This document shows, in pieces, positions 53,519-61,954 of a DNA stretch of 64,000 bases. The DNA comes from Clostridiales bacterium (GTDB taxonomy: Bacteria > Bacillota > Clostridia > Peptostreptococcales > Acidaminobacteraceae), in the NCBI GenBank assembly GCA_016933835.1, contig JAFGAC010000134.1, forward strand, positions 26,511 to 90,510, read 5' to 3'. Numbering within the stretch: position 1 is the first letter of the stretch; each line of letters opens with the position of its first letter. Under the pieces are notes generated by a model. The model worked only from the letters and a program-made list of their open reading frames with translations, was not told the DNA's origin and ran no database searches. The position numbers and the translations under genes were made by a program.

Positions 53519-53899
53519 TCATGTCACCAGCATTCTGAAGATTGAAATGGCAATAAAAATCCAAGTCATGACTACAATTGGTATCATCCATTTTACACTA
53601 GGCAATTTCATGGTAACCCTTATCTCTGCTTCTCTTCGACATTCTTCTAAAATATGGTCGGGTAATAATTTTATAGCCAGCATAATTCCAAGAGGAATGA
53701 GTAACAAATCATCTAAATATCCGATGATTGGAATGAAATCAGGAATCAAATCGATAGGACTGAGTGCATAGGCAAGAACAACTCCAATGACTGCTTTTGC
53801 ATAGATCGGTGTCCCCTTTCTCGTATAAGCGATATAAAGTGTTACAACTTCTTTTTTTAAAGTTGCTGCTTTATTCTTTAAATAATCAAGTTTAATCAT
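53519..53899 (-). CDS. YkvA/DUF1232 family small membrane protein
   Basis: About 126 residues from the ATG at 53899 (GGAGATG upstream). The DUF1232 signature is LAYALSPIDLIPDFIPIIGYLDDLLLIPLGI. A C-terminal hydrophobic helix (MIPIVVMTWIFIAISIFRML) adds a membrane anchor. The family is widespread and its function unknown; a possible stress role is reported only loosely. It is on the same strand as the AOR operon but separated from it by a terminator. Confidence 0.85.
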   Translation of the reverse strand: MIKLDYLKNKAATLKKEVVTLYIAYTRKGTPIYAKAVIGVVLAYALSPIDLIPDFIPIIGYLDDLLLIPLGIMLAIKLLPDHILEECRREAEIRVTMKLPSVKWMIPIVVMTWIFIAISIFRMLVT

Positions 53900-53948
53900 C
53901 TTACATCTCCATATTTTGGTTTTATAATACATGATACAATATTTTCTC

Positions 53949-53978
53949 AAAAAAAAACACCTGCATTTAAGCAAGTGT
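53949..53978 (-). terminator. Terminator of the dehydrogenase-AOR-MoaD operon
   Basis: On the minus strand ACACTTGC pairs with GCAGGTGT (53971-53978 with 53957-53964, one G-T pair), followed by nine or more Ts. It begins at the stop codon of the MoaD-like gene and marks the end of the roughly 6.2 kb operon. Confidence 0.85.
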
Positions 53979-54175
53979 CAACCACCGTGGCATATATGAA
54001 TGACTTTGACATCATCAAAATCCTTTATTAAAGCCTGAGCTCTTTCATGATCTTCTATTACCTTTCCGTTTAGCTTAATGACCAAGCCAGGGAAAGTGAA
54101 CTCGTTTTTTTCAAGAAGTATTTGAATTGTCATTCCATGAATAAATTCCTGATCTCTATTATTTACTTTTATCAT
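53978..54175 (-). CDS. MoaD/ThiS-like sulfur-carrier protein
   Basis: A 65-residue ubiquitin-like fold protein ending in the functional Gly-Gly tail (IHICHGG), with an N-terminal beta strand and the VIKLNGKVI stretch. Proteins of this type supply sulfur to make the molybdopterin dithiolene (MoaD) or thiazole (ThiS). Its place directly after the AOR gene (9 bp) argues for a dedicated role in making the tungsten-pterin cofactor of that enzyme. An E1-like activator is not next to it; TcdA-like and MoeB-like enzymes elsewhere would have to serve. Confidence 0.82.
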   Translation of the reverse strand: MIKVNNRDQEFIHGMTIQILLEKNEFTFPGLVIKLNGKVIEDHERAQALIKDFDDVKVIHICHGG

Positions 54176-54184
54176 AGCCTGCTC

Positions 54185-56341
54185 CTATAGATATCGTTTT
54201 ACAACCTCTATTACGTCAGGAAAATCCATTCCTAATTCCTGCAATTTTTCAATTGTAGGAACCCCCTGATCTGACCATCCTTTTCTAGCATAAACAGTAT
54301 CCATCAATTTGTAATACTGTTTCATCCTATATTCTCGAGTAGCAGCAATTCTTTCTTCAAGAGTCATATTAGAAGGATCCATCCCAATTTTTTCAATCAT
54401 TTCTTTATTGTAGCGATCTTCTCTTGATAAATATTCTTCTTTAGTAACTGGCCCTACTGCTCTATAAGGAGCAATATCTGATTCTCTAGAGCCGCCTCCC
54501 AATCTCAAATTGAAAACTTTTTGAAAATTATAAACTCTTTCAGATTGAAGAATCAATTCATCTTTATCTATATGAAATCCGGTAACACCATTGTATACAT
54601 CAACATAATTTTGAACATGCTCAGGAATTTTTGCAGGTTCATCTTGATATTTATTGCTTTCAGGGAAAATGTCATTCCATGGCAATTTACAGAATCCCAT
54701 AAGTCCGAACCATGTTCTAAACATTGGGAAATAATGAAGCGCTTCTGCTTTGTCATCAAAAGTTGGAATTTGATTGTTGACCATATCCATGAAAATCAAC
54801 CAAGCTTCATCATGCTGCGGTCCTTTATTCGCAAAAGTGTAGCCACCTTGCTGAGCCAAAGATTCTTTTGACATGTACTGTGAATATTCTAGTCCTTTCG
54901 CTTCCATGCCTATGTCATGTAAGAAATCATAATCAGCGCCATGATTGTCTGCAAAATACTGTTTCAATTTTCTGATGCCTTTTCCGACAATTGGCCCAAA
55001 ACCTTCACCACGTGACATTTGATGCAATAATTCCAACGCTGCTTCTTTATTACCGAATTTAAGTTCCAGACCACCTGTAATATCTTTATTTATAATCCCT
55101 CTTTCAAAACATTCCATAACAAAAGCTGTCGTTGTTCCAAAGGAAATCGTATCAATCGCATAAGTATCACAATAAAAATTGATTTCTAAAATAGCCTCTG
55201 GATCAAAAATACCAAGATTTGATCCAACTCCCGCCGCTGTTTCATATTCAGGTCCATCAACCGTTACAAGTTTTCCTGCATAAGGACCTGTTTTCAATTT
55301 AAATTTGTCGGCCGCTTTAGCACAGGCAAGTGAACAGCCAAACCAACAACCATCAGGTAATCCTTGCGTCAAATAATTATCTCTAAAGACATTTGAATGA
55401 ATATTTACTACATTTTCATGTGTCCCATATTGAAAATTATGAGTAGGCAACAAGTCATGAGCACTCATTACTTCGATTATATTGGCTGTACCAACTTGCC
55501 TGATTCTCATCAAGTTGTCATCCAATCTTTCTATTTCTCGATGGAGCTTAATTCCTGTTCTAGCCACTTTATCAAAATTGGCTGGCTTGTTTGAGTTTCC
55601 TTTTGTTCCTGCATATCTGACAACAATGCCTTTAATATTCTTATCTCTGAAAACAGTTCCAATTCCACCGCGTCCAGCTTGTTTCAATCGCGTCACTTGT
55701 CTTCTCAAATCATAGAAAGTAAAATTCAACAGCCCCATATATGTATGTTTTGCAGCACTACCTGCTGTAATAACAGAAATGTTTTTTTTGTCTTTCTCAT
55801 CTTTAGCGTACATTTCAGTCAACTGTTCTCCTAATACGTGTCCATCCAAAGCTTCATCAGGTGCTTCATCAATAACGATTTCTCCATCATCACCATTAAT
55901 ATAGATAATAATGTCTTTTTCAGCTTTTCCTTGTATGGCCATAGCGTCGAACCCTGAAAACTTCAAATAAGGGCCAAAATAACCACCTACATTACTGTCA
56001 ATAACAATTCCTGTAGCAGGTGATATAGAAACTACCAATGATTTTCCTGCACCAGGGTATTGTGTCGTCCCACAAACAGGCCCGCCAGAAACAACAATTG
56101 TATTCTCTGGATCATTCCATTTTGTGTTATCATTGACTGCATCCCACATCAACTTAAGTCCAAATCCTTTTCCGCCGATGAACTTCTCTTTCATCTCCTG
56201 AGAAACTGGTTTTTCTTTAATTTCATTAGTCGATACATTGATATAGAGGGTTCTATTATTGTATCCCCGATCGATAGTTCCCGTCTGATATGCAAATTCT
56301 GTCAGCCTTTTGTGACTTTTTCTCATTTCTTCAACATTCAT
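54185..56341 (-). CDS. Aldehyde:ferredoxin oxidoreductase family protein (tungstopterin)
   Basis: A 718-residue AOR-family enzyme predicted to oxidise an aldehyde to an acid with reduction of ferredoxin. It has the N-terminal pterin-binding domain (GGKGFGLKLMWDAV, SGPVCGTTQYPGAGKS-like block) and the AOR_C helical domains. Cluster ligands appear as GCWFGCSLACAK (C-x3-C-x3-C, compared with the usual C-x2-C-x3-C) plus a late Cys in LMGFCKLPW. It is longer than classic AOR (about 605). Encoded with a four-cluster ferredoxin (16 bp upstream of its start in the same operon) and a MoaD-like protein. Confidence 0.92.
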   Translation of the reverse strand: MNVEEMRKSHKRLTEFAYQTGTIDRGYNNRTLYINVSTNEIKEKPVSQEMKEKFIGGKGFGLKLMWDAVNDNTKWNDPENTIVVSGGPVCGTTQYPGAGKSLVVSISPATGIVIDSNVGGYFGPYLKFSGFDAMAIQGKAEKDIIIYINGDDGEIVIDEAPDEALDGHVLGEQLTEMYAKDEKDKKNISVITAGSAAKHTYMGLLNFTFYDLRRQVTRLKQAGRGGIGTVFRDKNIKGIVVRYAGTKGNSNKPANFDKVARTGIKLHREIERLDDNLMRIRQVGTANIIEVMSAHDLLPTHNFQYGTHENVVNIHSNVFRDNYLTQGLPDGCWFGCSLACAKAADKFKLKTGPYAGKLVTVDGPEYETAAGVGSNLGIFDPEAILEINFYCDTYAIDTISFGTTTAFVMECFERGIINKDITGGLELKFGNKEAALELLHQMSRGEGFGPIVGKGIRKLKQYFADNHGADYDFLHDIGMEAKGLEYSQYMSKESLAQQGGYTFANKGPQHDEAWLIFMDMVNNQIPTFDDKAEALHYFPMFRTWFGLMGFCKLPWNDIFPESNKYQDEPAKIPEHVQNYVDVYNGVTGFHIDKDELILQSERVYNFQKVFNLRLGGGSRESDIAPYRAVGPVTKEEYLSREDRYNKEMIEKIGMDPSNMTLEERIAATREYRMKQYYKLMDTVYARKGWSDQGVPTIEKLQELGMDFPDVIEVVKRYL

Positions 56342-56356
56342 CTCTACCCCTCCTTC

Positions 56357-56743
56357 TTATATGTCCTCGATTTTAATTGCCCCTGTAGGACATTCTTGCG
56401 TACAAATACCACAGGACACACATTTAAAAGGCTCTATTAAATCTTTATTGTACATCATCGCATCCTCAGGACATGCTGCAACACACATGAAACAACCAAC
56501 ACATTCTTTTTTATTGATTCTTACAATACCATTTTTATCTCTAGATATCGCTTGGACCGGGCAGACATCAATACAGACACCGCACTGTGTACAAGTAGTG
56601 AGATTAATTTCTCCTGTTTTTTTTCTATCAACTCTGACAGATGATTTTTCACGATCAGCTGCTTTAAAAAACGCAACTGAGCAAGCATCTTCACATTGAT
56701 GACATTCAACACAAATGTTTTCATTTTTTGTTAAAACTTTCAA
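56357..56743 (-). CDS. Four-[4Fe-4S] cluster ferredoxin-like electron-transfer protein
   Basis: About 128 residues from the TTG at 56743, favoured by AGGGGTG 5 nt upstream; an ATG at 56785 lacks a site. Four cysteine clusters are visible: CVECHQCEDAC, CTQCGVCIDVCP, CVGCFMCVAACP and CVSCGICTQECP. It resembles HycB/CooF/AorB-type subunits that carry electrons from an AOR to ferredoxin or to a partner complex. It lies between the DAO-type flavoprotein and AOR genes, so it is well placed to link the two halves of the pathway. Confidence 0.9.
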   Translation of the reverse strand: MKVLTKNENICVECHQCEDACSVAFFKAADREKSSVRVDRKKTGEINLTTCTQCGVCIDVCPVQAISRDKNGIVRINKKECVGCFMCVAACPEDAMMYNKDLIEPFKCVSCGICTQECPTGAIKIEDI

Positions 56744-56784
56744 AATGGCACCCCTCTCATATTTACTATCAATAATATTATACA

Positions 56785-57933
56785 TTAAACAACAGAAGGT
56801 TCAAAAACTAATTCCCCTTTTTCAAATCTTTCTAAACTCAATGATGATATATCTATCGAATTTTCTTCACCCATTATCTGCTCTGCAATCAATAATCCTG
56901 TCATCGGCGCTACCATAAATCCACGTCCGCTGAATCCAACCGCCAAGAAAAAACCTTTGACATCCTTTGTCTCTCCATAGATAGGCTGACGATCAGGTGT
57001 AATATTGTAAAGTCCTGCCCATTGTCTGATGACAGTCAATTCACTGATAGGTGGCAGTGTATGTGTGATCGTTTTTGCCATTTTATCTAAAAAGTCCCAA
57101 CTAGAAGTAATCCTCATATCAGTCGGTTCATTTTCTCCACTTCTTCCCATGATGAAAGAACCCTCAGGCGTCTGTTGGCAATATAGATTTTTACTAAATG
57201 ACATTACCATCGGACCCAGCATTTCCTCAACGGGTTCAGTCACTAAAATTTGGTGTCGTTCCGAAAAAACAGGAAGATCCACACCAACCATTTCAGCAAT
57301 TTGCTTAGCGTATCCTCCTGCTGCATTGACTATGATATCAGTTTCAATATCACCCTTATCAGTTACAACTTTTTTTATTTCTCCATCCTCAATTACAATA
57401 TCTAATACTTCCGTGTACTTGTATATTTTTACACCTAACTTTTCTGCAGCCAACGCGTAAGCATCAGTCGCCTTAAAAGGATTGATATGGCCGTCAATCG
57501 GACAATATGTAGCCACTACAACATCCTCTGTATTCAAATAAGGAACAATTTTTTTCGCTTCTTCAGAAGAAATCATCTTTGAAGGAATACCTAACCTATT
57601 TTGCAATTTTAGATTCTTCTCGAATTGTTCTTTTTCCTTTTTAGTTGTCGCTAAAATCAAATAGCCACCTTGCTTAAAGTCAATATCCCTTTCATAATTC
57701 AAATTTTCATTTGCTTTTTCATAAAATTTAATGCTTTCGTGAGCAATTCTGCAGTTCATTTCAGTTCCCCATTGTGCACGCACACCGGCGCCGCAACGTC
57801 CAGTTGCACCTGAAGCCAAATATTTTTTCTCTATAACTACAATATCCTTCATACCTTTTTTAGCTAGATTATAGGCAATTGAGACCCCTGAAATACCACC
57901 ACCAACGATGACTACATTTGCCTTATTTATCAT
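56785..57933 (-). CDS. FAD-dependent DAO-family oxidoreductase (HcnC / sarcosine-oxidase-beta-like)
   Basis: A 382-residue flavoprotein of the D-amino-acid oxidase superfamily: N-terminal dinucleotide motif VVIVGGGISGVSIAYNLAKKG, then ATGRCGAGVRAQWG. A central substrate-binding domain (RHQILVTEPVEEMLGP) follows, and the C-terminal FAD region GETKDVKGFFLAVGFSGRGFMVAPMTGLLIAEQI. Close in type to HcnC, D-hydroxyproline dehydrogenase and sarcosine oxidase beta. It oxidises a secondary or primary amine at the alpha carbon. The start overlaps the BFD-like gene by 11 bp. Confidence 0.9.
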   Translation of the reverse strand: MINKANVVIVGGGISGVSIAYNLAKKGMKDIVVIEKKYLASGATGRCGAGVRAQWGTEMNCRIAHESIKFYEKANENLNYERDIDFKQGGYLILATTKKEKEQFEKNLKLQNRLGIPSKMISSEEAKKIVPYLNTEDVVVATYCPIDGHINPFKATDAYALAAEKLGVKIYKYTEVLDIVIEDGEIKKVVTDKGDIETDIIVNAAGGYAKQIAEMVGVDLPVFSERHQILVTEPVEEMLGPMVMSFSKNLYCQQTPEGSFIMGRSGENEPTDMRITSSWDFLDKMAKTITHTLPPISELTVIRQWAGLYNITPDRQPIYGETKDVKGFFLAVGFSGRGFMVAPMTGLLIAEQIMGEENSIDISSLSLERFEKGELVFEPSVV

Positions 57934-58219
57934 TGAGCTCCCCTCCTTTAGCTATTGCACCCATTTTAATGCCCTTGCTGGGTGGTCTGTATGTAAAAGG
58001 AACTATTTCATCAATTGTTCTTCCTGTCATAATTGCAACTTCCCTCAATATCAATGGACCACATGTTCTCCCTTGACAGGGACCCATTCCTGTTCTCAAA
58101 ATTCTTTTTATTTCATCAGGTTCTGTATAACCTTCCCTGATCAAATCTCTTACTTCTTTCAAAGTAACATCTGAGCATCTGCAGATGATTGTTTTTTCTT
58201 CTAAAGTTTTTTGATCCAT
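57923..58219 (-). CDS. BFD-like (2Fe-2S)-binding protein
   Basis: A 98-residue protein with the bacterioferritin-associated-ferredoxin-like motif: ICRCSDVTLKEVRDLI (C-x-C) and GMGPCQGRTCGP (C-x4-C). In HcnB-type amine dehydrogenases this domain is fused to the C-terminus of the FAD subunit. Here it is a separate gene, so the complex is split. It transfers electrons between flavin subunits. Its start directly abuts the ferredoxin stop (TAA-ATG). Confidence 0.9.
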   Translation of the reverse strand: MDQKTLEEKTIICRCSDVTLKEVRDLIREGYTEPDEIKRILRTGMGPCQGRTCGPLILREVAIMTGRTIDEIVPFTYRPPSKGIKMGAIAKGGELNDK

Positions 58220-58711
58220 TTATTTCACCACCTTGATATTTCTAAAATCATATAAAAATTCCCTTGCTACTTCAACGTGTATGATTGGTGTTTTATCTTG
58301 ATATGGTAAATTTTGCACTCTTAAAACAATAACTTCACATATTTTCTTGCCGAATCGATCTAATCCATCGACTATTTCATTTTCCTGAGGAAGTGGTGAA
58401 AACTCATATGGTATTCTAAATACAATACTCTCATCTGATTTTGATCCATCAATCACCATGATTGCAAGCCCTGGACATGCACTCACACACACAGAACATC
58501 CTGTACATGCTTCATGATTGATGTCTGGCAAATCATTGATATCATCAAAGGGCTTTATTGCACCAACTTTACATGAAGTTGCACAAGGATTGCATGGAAT
58601 TTCCTTATAGCATTCAATAACTGCAACCGGCCCCTTATTAATTCTTTCTTCACTGGGAAACACAGACGAAACCATTTCCTTTGATGGCACACCATTATAA
58701 TCAAACATCAC
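58220..58711 (-). CDS. Two-[4Fe-4S] ferredoxin-like subunit
   Basis: A 163-residue protein with two cluster motifs: CYKEIPCNPCATSC (C-x5-C-x2-C-x3-C, first ligand somewhat separated) and CTGCSVCVSACPGLAI. A C-terminal beta-rich domain of unknown type follows (residues about 85-163). The 4-bp overlap with the FAD oxidoreductase gene (ATGA) marks them as partner subunits. Confidence 0.88.
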   Translation of the reverse strand: MMFDYNGVPSKEMVSSVFPSEERINKGPVAVIECYKEIPCNPCATSCKVGAIKPFDDINDLPDINHEACTGCSVCVSACPGLAIMVIDGSKSDESIVFRIPYEFSPLPQENEIVDGLDRFGKKICEVIVLRVQNLPYQDKTPIIHVEVAREFLYDFRNIKVVK

Positions 58712-59793
58712 TTATTGCCTCCCATCAATTTCTCAATTCCCTGTCTTAACCGACCTGAATGAGGTCCGCTTCTCAAACCATCTAATTGATTTCTATAGTC
58801 ACTGATCTTATTTTCATAATCATCGTGGATGCAAGCAATATCTTTCGCTGCTGTTAGACCTGCGATATAGCCTTCCACCATCGCTGAACTCGCTTCTTCA
58901 ATCCCAGTTATATCACCTGCTACAAAAATATTCTCATTAGTTGTTCTGTAATCAAGGTTTCGAATCGGAACATAGCCACCTAATTCACTGATAAATCTAA
59001 GCTCGCAATTGGCTTGTCCCAATAGTTCCACCAAAGGTGATAATCCAACGGATAGACAGACAGCATCAACATCATATTCGATATCCGTTCCTTCGATGAT
59101 ATTCCACTGCTTATCTATCTTTGCAATAATCGCTTTTTCAACTTGTTCTTCTCCCACAATCTCTTTAACTGTATAACCAGATAAGATCGGCACTCCCATG
59201 CGTGCTATTTTAGAAGCATGTACATGATAGCCTGTTATGAACAAATCAGTGATAATGGCTGCTACTTCAACTCCCGCTTGCATCAACTGATAACTGACAA
59301 TAAGTCCAATATTTCCAGCACCTACCATCAATACTTTATCAGCAGGTTTCACACCATAGACATTCATCAAAGTTTGTACTGCCCCAGCACCGTAAACACC
59401 TGGTAAATCATTTCCAGGGAAAGGAATGATTTTTTCATTTGCACCAGTTGCCACAATAATTCTTTTGGGCAGCATTTTTATGTATTCTCCATCTAAATCC
59501 ACAGTGATTACACCATCTTCATAGATTCCCAAAACAGTGGCATTTTTATAAATCTTGACTTTATCTTTATATTTATTTAATTCATCCAGTAAATAATCAG
59601 CAATTCTAAAACCACGATGAGACGCGTATTGCTTTTCTGATCCAAAAAACATATGGGTTTGTTTTATAAGCTGACCGCCAATTTGAGGACTTCTTTCAAA
59701 AATTGTTACTTCAGCTCCACTGCTGGCAGCACTGATCGCAGCAGTCAATCCCGCCGGTCCTCCTCCTACAATGACTATGTCGGTTGTCTTCAA
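58708..59793 (-). CDS. FAD/NAD(P)-dependent oxidoreductase, HcnB-like subunit
   Basis: About 361 residues from the TTG at 59793 (AGGGGGA upstream), which overlaps the TGA of the preceding gene. Two Rossmann motifs are visible: IVIVGGGPAGLTAA and KVLMVGAGNIGLIVSYQL. The PFPGNDLPGVYGAGAVQT block and the C-terminal FVAGDITGIEEASSAMVEG are typical of pyridine-nucleotide-disulfide-type flavoproteins of the Hcn/sarcosine-oxidase-alpha set. It is expected to receive electrons from the DAO subunit through Fe-S centres. Confidence 0.88.
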   Translation of the reverse strand: MKTTDIVIVGGGPAGLTAAISAASSGAEVTIFERSPQIGGQLIKQTHMFFGSEKQYASHRGFRIADYLLDELNKYKDKVKIYKNATVLGIYEDGVITVDLDGEYIKMLPKRIIVATGANEKIIPFPGNDLPGVYGAGAVQTLMNVYGVKPADKVLMVGAGNIGLIVSYQLMQAGVEVAAIITDLFITGYHVHASKIARMGVPILSGYTVKEIVGEEQVEKAIIAKIDKQWNIIEGTDIEYDVDAVCLSVGLSPLVELLGQANCELRFISELGGYVPIRNLDYRTTNENIFVAGDITGIEEASSAMVEGYIAGLTAAKDIACIHDDYENKISDYRNQLDGLRSGPHSGRLRQGIEKLMGGNK

Positions 59794-60095
59794 AGAATTT
59801 CCCCCTTGCCCTTTTGAATTTCTACAGTCATTTTTTCTTTTAATGGTGTTATGCATGTCCGCACATTTGATTCTCCATTTACAGTCATCAAACAAGAAGA
59901 GCAATTCCCAATAGCACAATAAAAACCCCTTGGTCTATGTTTAAAAACACTTTCTCCAAGCACTCTTACTCCCGCTGCATGTAGCGCTGAAGCCACTGTG
60001 TCTCCCTCATAACCTATTATCTCTTCACCATCAAAGTAAAATTTGATTTCATTTCCTCTTTTAAATTCTAAAATAGGATGATTTTCTATTCTCAC
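59790..60095 (-). CDS. (2Fe-2S)-binding protein, HcnA / sarcosine-oxidase-alpha N-terminal-like
   Basis: A 101-residue Fer2_4-type domain: IKFYFDGEEIIGYEGDTVASALHAAGV and the cysteine block GFYCAIGNCSSCLMTVNGESNVRTC (C-x4-C-x2-C-x-about-12-C). This matches HcnA and the N-terminal domain of sarcosine oxidase alpha. The start is GTG behind GAGGTGA. It is the first gene of the operon, 41 bp downstream of the sigma-54 promoter -12 element. Confidence 0.9.
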   Translation of the reverse strand: MRIENHPILEFKRGNEIKFYFDGEEIIGYEGDTVASALHAAGVRVLGESVFKHRPRGFYCAIGNCSSCLMTVNGESNVRTCITPLKEKMTVEIQKGKGEIL

Positions 60096-60135
60096 TTAAT
60101 CACCTCTTCAAAATAATTTTCACATATAAATTATA

Positions 60136-60153
60136 TAGCAATTTTTATGCCAA
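60136..60153 (-). promoter_or_regulatory. Sigma-54 promoter of the amine dehydrogenase-AOR operon
   Basis: The minus strand reads TTGGCATAAAAATTGCTA. GG and GC are exactly 12 bp apart from first G to the G of GC, matching the -24/-12 consensus TGGCAY-N5-TTGCW. It lies about 40 bp upstream of the first gene, directly downstream of the regulator's terminator. The sigma-54 activator gene is adjacent. Confidence 0.88.
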
Positions 60154-60184
60154 CAAAAAAACAGCTGAATTGCTCACAGCTGTT
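60154..60184 (-). terminator. Terminator of the sensor-activator operon
   Basis: On the minus strand AACAGCTG pairs with CAGCTGTT (60177-60184 with 60160-60167), followed by TTTTTT. The T run touches the sigma-54 promoter, so activator transcription is cut off just before the regulated operon. Confidence 0.85.
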
Positions 60185-60246
60185 AGTTAATTGTCGATTA
60201 TTTGACTAATTTTATTTATATCGACCGTCCTTTTTCCGACTGGTGT
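60185..60246 (-). promoter_or_regulatory. Candidate upstream activator-binding region
   Basis: Between the regulator stop and its terminator there is an inverted pair GTCGAT / ATCGAC, and further sequence GTCGGAAT / TCCGAC at the end of the gene. These lie 30-90 bp upstream of the sigma-54 promoter, where the enhancer sites of Fis-type activators normally sit. The repeat match is short and the assignment is tentative. Confidence 0.35.
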
Positions 60247-61941
60247 CTATATTCCGACTTTAATATTAAACTTCTCCATTTTATAAATCAAAGTTGTTCT
60301 AGGTACCTTCAACAATTTCGCTGCCTTCGATTGATTGAAATTTGTTGCCTTTAAGGCTCTGATAACAAGATTTTTTTCTAACTTGATCATCTTTTCATTA
60401 AGATTAAAGTCATCTTCATCAATATTTTCCTCTTCTAAAATAGGTGGGCCAAATATTGGAAGACCTAAATCAGTAATGCCATTTTTCTTCATAATGATAT
60501 ATCTTTCAATGATGTTTCTTAGTTCCCTTATATTTCCTTCCCAAGGATAATTAATCAACTGTTTCATTACTTCATCCTCAATTTCAAACACATTCATTTT
60601 ATAGACAAAAGAAAAATCTTTCACAAATTTATTTATAAGTAATGGAATATCGCGTTTGCGTTCTCTAAGGGGAGGCAAATCAATATGTACAGAATTAAGT
60701 CTGTAATACAAATCTTTTCTAAACAATTTTTGTTCAATCATCACTTTTAAATCTCTATTTGTAGATGCAATGACACGGACATCCACTTTTATCGGAATGC
60801 TGCCTCCTATTCTATAAAAAATCCCATCTTCCAATATCCTCAGAATTTTAGGCTGCATACTTAGAGGTAGATCACCTATTTCATCCAATAAAATTGTTCC
60901 GTTGTTCGCTTGTTCAAATTTACCTGTTTTACCTTCACTGAGCGCACCAGTAAAGCTTCCTTTTTCATAGCCGAAGAGTTCACTCTCCATGAGATCTTTC
61001 GGTATGGCACTGCAGTTTACCGGCACAAAATTACCTTCACGCTTGCTTTCATTGTGAATTGCTTGTGCAAATATTTCTTTACCTGTACCACTTTCACCAG
61101 TAATGAGCACATTTATATTGCTGTCTGAAATTTTTTTTGAAAGCTCTATTATTTCCGCAAACCTTAAATCTTCTCCTATTATTTTATCAAAAGTATTTGT
61201 ATAGATATTTTTTGTCTCATAGTCTCTTTTGATGTTTTTACTTACACTATTTTCTTTCTCTAGATCACTTATATCTTTATCACAACTGACACCGCCAATC
61301 ATCATTCCGTTCAAATAAAGAGGCCTTGCAGTCAATATATTTTTAAAATCTTCTCTTGGATTATTAAATACATTCTCATAAGCCTTTTGATAATCAATGA
61401 CATGAGGCAACAACGCTTTTGGAAACATGTCATTAATTGAATTCCCTATCATTTCATTTTCTTCAATACCATACATCTTAGTGGCGCTGTAATTCCATAA
61501 TAAAACTTTTTTTTCATCATTGACCACACAAATAGCATCATGACTGGTATTTAGAATATCTCTCACAATCGCATGGATTTCTCTACTGAAAATCGCCTGA
61601 TAATGTCTATAAAGACTTAAGTCGAGAATACCCACAACTTTTTTATTTTCCATCACTACCACATAGGGAAATACCGCATTCAATTTATCAATATAATCAA
61701 ATCGTTCGCTGTCTATTATCTCAGCATTTTGTTCAAAACTATTGATATTGTCAATAGACTGATTCACTAAAAAAACATCTTTACAATTTAGAACAACTTT
61801 TTTATCCTGCAAATATATATAATCAATCTGATCTCGAGTGAACAATTCAATATCTAAATTCTCAGAATTCATAATTAAAAAATTGTTCAATAAAATCTCA
61901 TCAATATTAGCCTGCTTCAACAAACTATCTAATATATTCAT
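60247..61941 (-). CDS. Sigma-54-dependent activator (PAS - AAA+ - Fis), no receiver domain
   Basis: About 564 residues from the ATG at 61941. An N-terminal sensing region (about 1-125, CBS- or PAS-like; unassigned) precedes a PAS domain (HDAICVVNDEKKVLLWNYSATKMYGI). The AAA+ domain has Walker A GESGTGKE, sigma-54 contact loop ESELFGYEKGSFTGAL (GSFTGA variant of GAFTGA) and DEIGDLPLSMQPKILRIL. The C-terminal Fis helix-turn-helix is NQSKAAKLLKVPRTTLIYKM. There is no receiver domain, so control is by ligand or by protein contact. It directly follows the sensor gene (1 bp before the in-frame TTG). Confidence 0.93.
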   Translation of the reverse strand: MNILDSLLKQANIDEILLNNFLIMNSENLDIELFTRDQIDYIYLQDKKVVLNCKDVFLVNQSIDNINSFEQNAEIIDSERFDYIDKLNAVFPYVVVMENKKVVGILDLSLYRHYQAIFSREIHAIVRDILNTSHDAICVVNDEKKVLLWNYSATKMYGIEENEMIGNSINDMFPKALLPHVIDYQKAYENVFNNPREDFKNILTARPLYLNGMMIGGVSCDKDISDLEKENSVSKNIKRDYETKNIYTNTFDKIIGEDLRFAEIIELSKKISDSNINVLITGESGTGKEIFAQAIHNESKREGNFVPVNCSAIPKDLMESELFGYEKGSFTGALSEGKTGKFEQANNGTILLDEIGDLPLSMQPKILRILEDGIFYRIGGSIPIKVDVRVIASTNRDLKVMIEQKLFRKDLYYRLNSVHIDLPPLRERKRDIPLLINKFVKDFSFVYKMNVFEIEDEVMKQLINYPWEGNIRELRNIIERYIIMKKNGITDLGLPIFGPPILEEENIDEDDFNLNEKMIKLEKNLVIRALKATNFNQSKAAKLLKVPRTTLIYKMEKFNIKVGI

Positions 61942-61954
61942 ACCTATCACCAAC

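Noticed and set aside
57029..57460. A 143-codon plus-strand reading frame inside the DAO-family gene
   Set aside because: It lies fully antisense to a well-supported flavoprotein, has no ribosome-binding site and its product resembles no protein.
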